From positions 1-18,739 of the forward strand of contig CANMFV010000004.1 in the NCBI GenBank assembly GCA_947496835.1: DNA of 18,739 bases. Reading direction: 5' to 3'. Source of the stretch: Flavobacteriales bacterium (GTDB taxonomy: Bacteria > Bacteroidota > Bacteroidia > Flavobacteriales_D > Crocinitomicaceae). Shown here in pieces: positions 14,697 through 18,739 of the stretch. The notes below the pieces were generated by a model that was not told the origin of the DNA, did no database searches, and was given only the letters and a program-made list of their open reading frames with translations. The position numbers and the translations under genes are program-made. Positions within the stretch are counted from its first letter, which is position 1. Each line of letters starts with the position of its first letter.

Positions 14697-15260
14697 ATGA
14701 AGTTTTTGATTGTTGGATTGGGTAATCCGGGAAAAGAATACGAAGAAACACGCCATAATATTGGCTTCAAAGTGGTGGATGAAATAGCCAAAGAATTAGG
14801 AGCCACGTTTTCATTAGATAAAGCTGCTTTTCGTGCTGAAGTAAAGTTCAAAGGACGTACGCTCATCTTAATTAAACCCATTACTTTCATGAATCTTTCT
14901 GGGAAAGCCGTAAATTATTGGCTTCAAGCAGAAAAAATCGAGACGAAAAATCTGTTAGTTATCACCGATGATATCGCCTTACCATTCGGCAAATTGCGGA
15001 TGAAAGGTAAAGGTAGTGATGGCGGTCACAATGGATTGAAAGATATACAAGCAGTTCTCAAAACAGTTGAATATACTCGATTGAGGTTTGGTGTTGGGAA
15101 TGATTTCTCCAAAGGCAGACAAGCAGATTATGTCCTAGGTGAATGGTCAAAAGAGGAGCAATTGGCGCTTCCTGAACGTATTCAAACAGCATCAGAATTT
15201 ATCAAAAGTTTCTCCTTTGTAGGTTTGGACATGACTATGACCACATGGAACGGTAGGTAA
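14697..15260 (+). CDS. pth: Peptidyl-tRNA hydrolase
   Basis: The 187-residue protein matches bacterial Pth over its full length. It opens with FLIVGLGNPGKEYEETRHNIG, containing Asn10 and the catalytic His20. KPITFMNLSGKAV, the acidic VITDDIALPFGKLR (Asp91 at the usual position) and GSDGGHNGLKDI follow. The enzyme frees tRNA from peptidyl-tRNA that drops off ribosomes and is normally essential. It starts three bases after the outer-membrane protein gene stops and is the last gene of the operon that begins with the pseudouridine synthase. Length and motifs are normal. Confidence 0.97.
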   Translation: MKFLIVGLGNPGKEYEETRHNIGFKVVDEIAKELGATFSLDKAAFRAEVKFKGRTLILIKPITFMNLSGKAVNYWLQAEKIETKNLLVITDDIALPFGKLRMKGKGSDGGHNGLKDIQAVLKTVEYTRLRFGVGNDFSKGRQADYVLGEWSKEEQLALPERIQTASEFIKSFSFVGLDMTMTTWNGR

Positions 15261-15275
15261 ATCCAATATTAACTT

Positions 15276-15306
15276 TTTGTTAACTCATGGATTTTTAGTA
15301 TATTCG
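15276..15306 (+). promoter_or_regulatory. Promoter for the T9SS cargo cluster (-33 TTTG, -7 TATATTCG)
   Basis: TTTG at 15276-15279 and TATATTCG at 15299-15306 are 19 bases apart, the typical spacing of Bacteroidota promoters; the -7 box has one mismatch to TAnnTTTG. The box ends 17 bases before the ATG at 15324. A small TTAAC-TTTTT-GTTAA inverted repeat at 15270-15284 overlaps the -33 element. It could be the end of the upstream transcript or an operator. Confidence 0.55.
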
Positions 15307-15323
15307 ATAAAATCTACTACTAC

Positions 15324-16457
15324 ATGATTAAACTTTTACTTGGAGCATTTCTATGCTATTTTTCAGTTGCTTTTTCCCAATATTGTACCCTAAATGTCGG
15401 GCCTACCTCAACAGTTGATTCCAATGTAGAACTCGTTCAAATTTCAGGTGCATCTGGAAACATTAATTACACAGGTTGCCCAGGGATTGTAGGTGTACAA
15501 GACCTTACAGCGCTTTCTGTTTCATTAAATGCCGGTGGAAACTACTTACTTAATGTAAAATTTGGAACGTGTGGAGGAAATTATGCCGGTGTTGGTGAAG
15601 TGTGGATTGATTTCGATCAAAATGACAATTTCGATCCTTACGAATCCATTGGTACTTGGACAGGAACTCCTCCGGTAGCCACTTCTTCCTTTAATTTTGT
15701 TGTTCCTGCAACTGCTCAAAATGGAATTACGCGCATGCGCATCATGCAGAGAGAGGCTGGTGCATTACCGTTAAATCCTTGTGGAACGTATTCCTGGGGT
15801 TCTGTTATGGACTTCGGAATAACGATTGGAAACGGAATTGATTGCACAGGGTTTGTTGGTGATGATCAAAATGACCCAATTCTCGTAAATAACATGCCCT
15901 ATGTGGATGCGAGAGATAATTCCTACTGTTATTCAAACAACAATTACGTGTATCCTTCGCCGGATATTTATTACAAATTTGACCCGAACCCACTCATCCA
16001 TTCCGTTCATGCATCCCTTTGTGGATCTTCCTTTGATACATTCATGAGCGTGGTAGATATGAATGGAAATGTCATTGCCTTTAACGATGATGCTACAAAT
16101 TGTGGAAGTCAATCAGCGTTAACATTCGAAACAGCAGGACTTGGTTCTGTTTACATCATCGTGGAAGGTTGGGGCATTGAAATGGGGAATTACACCTTGA
16201 CGTTAGATGCAGATTATGTTGGACTTGAGGAAAATGACTTAACTCGTTTTCGGGTTTTTCCTAATCCAACAATTGGTTCCATTTCCTTAAATAAAGCTAT
16301 TGGCACTGCCCGTTTATATCATGTGAATGGCACGTTTTTGGGCAGTTATAACACAGATCACTCTTTGGTGCTTGATTTGACTCCTTATCAAGCGGGAAGC
16401 TATTTCTTGCAATCAGAGGATGGATCAGTAACAGAGAAAATAAGCTTGGTCAAATGA
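15324..16457 (+). CDS. Secreted GEVED/PPC-like protein with T9SS type A sorting domain
   Basis: The 377-residue protein has a signal peptide (residues 1-18, ending AFS before QYC). Residues up to about 172 resemble a GEVED domain, including VGEVWIDFDQNDNFDPYESI, TRMRIMQRE and the family's closing motif in the altered form SWGSVMDFGI. The next part (CTGFVGDDQNDPILV to GNYTLTLDADYV) resembles a bacterial pre-peptidase C-terminal-like beta domain, with SFDTFMSVVD and VIAFNDDATNCG. Residues 309-377 are a T9SS type A tail starting FRVFPNPTIG and ending KISLVK. No catalytic domain is visible, so an adhesive or binding role at the cell surface is more likely than an enzyme. Its TGA overlaps the next gene's ATG. 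Confidence 0.82.
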   Translation: MIKLLLGAFLCYFSVAFSQYCTLNVGPTSTVDSNVELVQISGASGNINYTGCPGIVGVQDLTALSVSLNAGGNYLLNVKFGTCGGNYAGVGEVWIDFDQNDNFDPYESIGTWTGTPPVATSSFNFVVPATAQNGITRMRIMQREAGALPLNPCGTYSWGSVMDFGITIGNGIDCTGFVGDDQNDPILVNNMPYVDARDNSYCYSNNNYVYPSPDIYYKFDPNPLIHSVHASLCGSSFDTFMSVVDMNGNVIAFNDDATNCGSQSALTFETAGLGSVYIIVEGWGIEMGNYTLTLDADYVGLEENDLTRFRVFPNPTIGSISLNKAIGTARLYHVNGTFLGSYNTDHSLVLDLTPYQAGSYFLQSEDGSVTEKISLVK

Positions 16458-17599
16458 GAAGCGTATTACTAATTCTTGTTTGTCTTTTCTCCATTAGTGT
16501 AAAAGCACAATTTTGGATTCAGAAATCTTCTTTTGCAGGAGTTGGTCGCCACCGCGCTGTTGGATGCGCTACCGAAAACAAAGGATACCTTGGCTTAGGA
16601 CACGTCAATGGATCCGGAGTGGATATTTCTTACAACGATTGGTGGGAATATGACCCATCCTCAGATACATGGTCGCAACGTGCTAATTTTCCAGTAAACA
16701 ACCATGGAGCAACCAGTTTTGTAGTGAATGATCAACCATGCGTTGGTGGAGGATCTGCGCTGAATGGTGAATTTTACAAATTCAATCCAAATCAAAATAC
16801 ATGGACACCAATAGCATCTTGTCCATTTTTTAATCCAGGTGACACACAGGGATTTTCTGTCAATGATAAAGGATATGTATATGTTGGCACAAACATGGCC
16901 GAATATGACCCGAGTGGCAATAGTTGGACCTTAAAAGCAACACCGCCTATGGCATTTGGATCTTGGACTTGTTCCTTTGCCATCGAAGGAAGTGGTTATG
17001 TAAAGGCTGGAAATAAACTATATGAGTATAAACCAGAACACGATACTTGGACACAACGAGCAAATTTCCCTGGTGTTAGTACGGGAGGAAGTTATGGATT
17101 CTCGATTCTGCAAAGAGGATTCGTCACCTGCGGTTATGTAGGAGCTTTATCTACGGTTACAAGTCAGGTTTGGTCCTTTTATCCAGGCTCAAACTCTTGG
17201 CAAATGGAATTGGAGTTTCCCGGAACAAAACGAAGATTCCCTGTTGCATTCGCGATTCATAACCGAGGATATTTTGGAACAGGAACGAATGGAATTAACT
17301 TGAATGATTTTTGGCAATACAATCCAACATTAAATACCAATGAACTTTCGGAAAACGAAGAGATTCAATGGAAAATTTATCCAAATCCAAGTACAGATTA
17401 CATAGATGTTGAATTACCAAGTGAAGTTTCTTTCGGAGAAATAGCAGAAGTGAGAAACCTATCTGGTCAGCTCATTCAGCGTGTGGAATTAAATAAGGTA
17501 ACAACGCGACTCGATGTCTCCACTTTGGTTTCTGGAGCCTATTTTATAAGTGTCCAAATCCAAGGCAAGCAGTTAAGTAAAATGTTTAAAATCTTGTAA
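16454..17599 (+). CDS. Secreted kelch-repeat protein with T9SS type A sorting domain
   Basis: The 381-residue protein has a signal peptide (residues 1-18, ending VKA before QF). Residues 25 to about 295 hold around six kelch-type blades, recognisable by GY-G segments followed by 'W-YDP-S-TW-Q-ANFP' patterns, such as NDWWEYDPSSDTWSQRANFP and YKPEHDTWTQRANFP. They should fold into a beta-propeller. Residues 308-381 are a type A sorting tail (IYPNPSTDYI to MFKIL), which directs export through T9SS and surface attachment. The start overlaps the upstream gene by four bases. A close paralogue follows after a single base, suggesting tandem duplication. The ligand is unknown. Confidence 0.87.
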   Translation: MRSVLLILVCLFSISVKAQFWIQKSSFAGVGRHRAVGCATENKGYLGLGHVNGSGVDISYNDWWEYDPSSDTWSQRANFPVNNHGATSFVVNDQPCVGGGSALNGEFYKFNPNQNTWTPIASCPFFNPGDTQGFSVNDKGYVYVGTNMAEYDPSGNSWTLKATPPMAFGSWTCSFAIEGSGYVKAGNKLYEYKPEHDTWTQRANFPGVSTGGSYGFSILQRGFVTCGYVGALSTVTSQVWSFYPGSNSWQMELEFPGTKRRFPVAFAIHNRGYFGTGTNGINLNDFWQYNPTLNTNELSENEEIQWKIYPNPSTDYIDVELPSEVSFGEIAEVRNLSGQLIQRVELNKVTTRLDVSTLVSGAYFISVQIQGKQLSKMFKIL

Positions 17600-17600
17600 A

Positions 17601-18739
17601 ATGAAACAGAACATTTACTTTCTAATTTTAGTCATTGTTCCTAATTTTTTAGTTGGGCAGTATAATACATGGACAAAGAAGAATGATTTTATCGCCGGAA
17701 AAAGAGAACGTGCAGTTGCTTTTTCTATCGCAGATTTTGGCTATGTTTCTACCGGTATTGATACGGCAGAGGTTCTACAAAAAGACCTTTGGCAATATAA
17801 TCCGAATACAGATTCTTGGACTCAAAAAGCCGATCTTCCTGGTCCCGCAAGAAGGGATGCCGTTGCCTTTTCCGTAAATGGAAAAGGATATGTCGGAACG
17901 GGAATTGATAATGCAAGTGCCCTTGTTGGAAATAAATTAAAAGATCTTTGGGAATATGACCCAATACTAAACGCCTGGACTCAAAAAGCAGATTTTCCTG
18001 GTTCAGGAGCGAATGGAATTTATTTTGCAACGGCATTTACTGCTGATAACAAAGGATACGTTTGCGGAGGTAAATGGGGGCCAAACCTATATTCGAGCCA
18101 ATTATGGGAGTACAAACCAAGTTCTAATCAATGGATTCAACGGACGAATTTCCCTGGAGGGGTTCGTTATCAATTAAGTTCTTTTTCTATTGAAAATCAA
18201 GGATATGTTGGCCTAGGCGCGAATCAGGATATTTATAAAAAGGATTTTTACCGCTATAATCCAGGGTCTAACCAATGGACACAAATTGCTGATTTTATAG
18301 GTAGTGAACGAGGAGGAGCGTGTTCTTTCACCATCCAAAACCGAGGTTTTATATGTCATGGGACAAATGGCGGCTTTCTTGATGATTTAATCGAATACAA
18401 TCCTGAAGTAGATGAATGGGAAGTGCGCTGTGCCTATGGCGGGAGTGAACGTAAGAATGCAGTCGCTTTCGTTGTAAACGAGCGTGTATTTGTCGGATTA
18501 GGAAAGGGCTATTCAGGCAAAAAATCAAGTATTCAAGAGTACTCATCTCCAAACTATGCTGAGTTATTAGAATTGGAAACGGCGTGTGAAATTTATCCAA
18601 ATCCTTCCAATGGGAAAATTCAATTGAGGTCAGAATTAGCTGTGGAATCCATCCTTATTTTTAATGAATCGGGAACCTTGACTTTTGAGCACCGCTTATC
18701 AACTCCTTCAGAAACAATGGATTTGTCACACTTGTCAAC
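17601..18739 (+). CDS. Second secreted kelch-repeat T9SS protein, 3' end beyond window
   Basis: From the ATG at 17601 the frame stays open for 379 codons to the window edge with no stop. The signal peptide is MKQNIYFLILVIVPNFLVG before Q. About six kelch blades follow, with patterns such as DLWQYNPNTDSWTQKADLPG, DLWEYDP, LWEYKPSSNQWIQRTNFPG and FYRYNPGSNQWTQIADF. From residue 331 a type A sorting tail begins (IYPNPSNGKIQL) and runs past base 18739; about 25 residues are probably missing. It has the same architecture as the gene ending at 17599, one base upstream, and is probably a paralogue cotranscribed with it. Blade numbers are estimates by eye. Confidence 0.85.
   Translation, partial: MKQNIYFLILVIVPNFLVGQYNTWTKKNDFIAGKRERAVAFSIADFGYVSTGIDTAEVLQKDLWQYNPNTDSWTQKADLPGPARRDAVAFSVNGKGYVGTGIDNASALVGNKLKDLWEYDPILNAWTQKADFPGSGANGIYFATAFTADNKGYVCGGKWGPNLYSSQLWEYKPSSNQWIQRTNFPGGVRYQLSSFSIENQGYVGLGANQDIYKKDFYRYNPGSNQWTQIADFIGSERGGACSFTIQNRGFICHGTNGGFLDDLIEYNPEVDEWEVRCAYGGSERKNAVAFVVNERVFVGLGKGYSGKKSSIQEYSSPNYAELLELETACEIYPNPSNGKIQLRSELAVESILIFNESGTLTFEHRLSTPSETMDLSHLS

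Noticed and set aside
15270..15284. A TTAAC-TTTTT-GTTAA hairpin considered as an intrinsic terminator after pth.
   Set aside because: The stem has only five weak pairs and no T-run follows it, so it is reported only as part of the promoter region.
17749..18036. A 95-codon minus-strand open frame inside the last kelch gene.
   Set aside because: It mirrors the kelch coding repeats on the other strand. The plus-strand frame is continuous with a signal peptide, blades and sorting tail.

Overview
The window is 18.7 kb of AT-rich, densely packed bacterial chromosome. It looks like a member of the Bacteroidota, most likely order Flavobacteriales and perhaps near Fluviicola/Crocinitomicaceae. The grounds are a PorZ-like component of the type IX secretion system (T9SS), at least three more secreted proteins with 'YPNP/FPNP' type A sorting tails, a PIN-PhoH protein, a DUF6150-type repeat protein, TAnnTTTG promoter boxes and the lack of Shine-Dalgarno sequences. 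I see no rRNA, tRNA, CRISPR array, insertion sequence or prophage, and no gene-free stretch over 300 bases.

Layout. (1) Bases 1-1723: the 5' part of a minus-strand S41-type peptidase, divergent from a small lipoprotein that leads into a TIGR01777-type SDR epimerase. (2) 1793-3118: a PIN-PhoH ATPase, convergent with (3) a three-gene minus-strand unit, 5018 down to 3123: a Rid-family protein resembling 2-aminomuconate deaminase, a two-helix membrane protein with TPR-like repeats, and an RlmI-like SAM methyltransferase. (4) 5119-7655: a GtrB/DPM1-like polyprenyl-phosphate glycosyltransferase overlapping by one base a many-spanning GT-C-like protein, probably a lipid-linked sugar pathway. (5) 7712-10033: porZ. 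(6) 10073-11475: a secreted YENQA-repeat protein, the PnuC transporter and a nicotinamide riboside kinase, fused end to end as a likely NAD-precursor salvage operon. (7) 11485-12144: a SCO1/SenC copper chaperone interrupted near its C-terminus by an in-frame TAA. (8) 12188-15260: a four-gene operon with an RluB-like pseudouridine synthase, a lipoprotein, an outer-membrane protein and peptidyl-tRNA hydrolase. (9) 15324 to the end: three co-directional T9SS cargo genes, one GEVED/PPC-like and two tandem kelch paralogues, the last cut by the window edge.

Most of the window is recognisable housekeeping and cell-envelope content. The points most worth a second look are the nonsense codon in the SCO1 gene, the repeat protein coupled to pnuC without any spacer, the near-leaderless promoters, and the kelch cargo tandem. 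I found no clear sign of a wholly new defence, mobile or RNA-based system.
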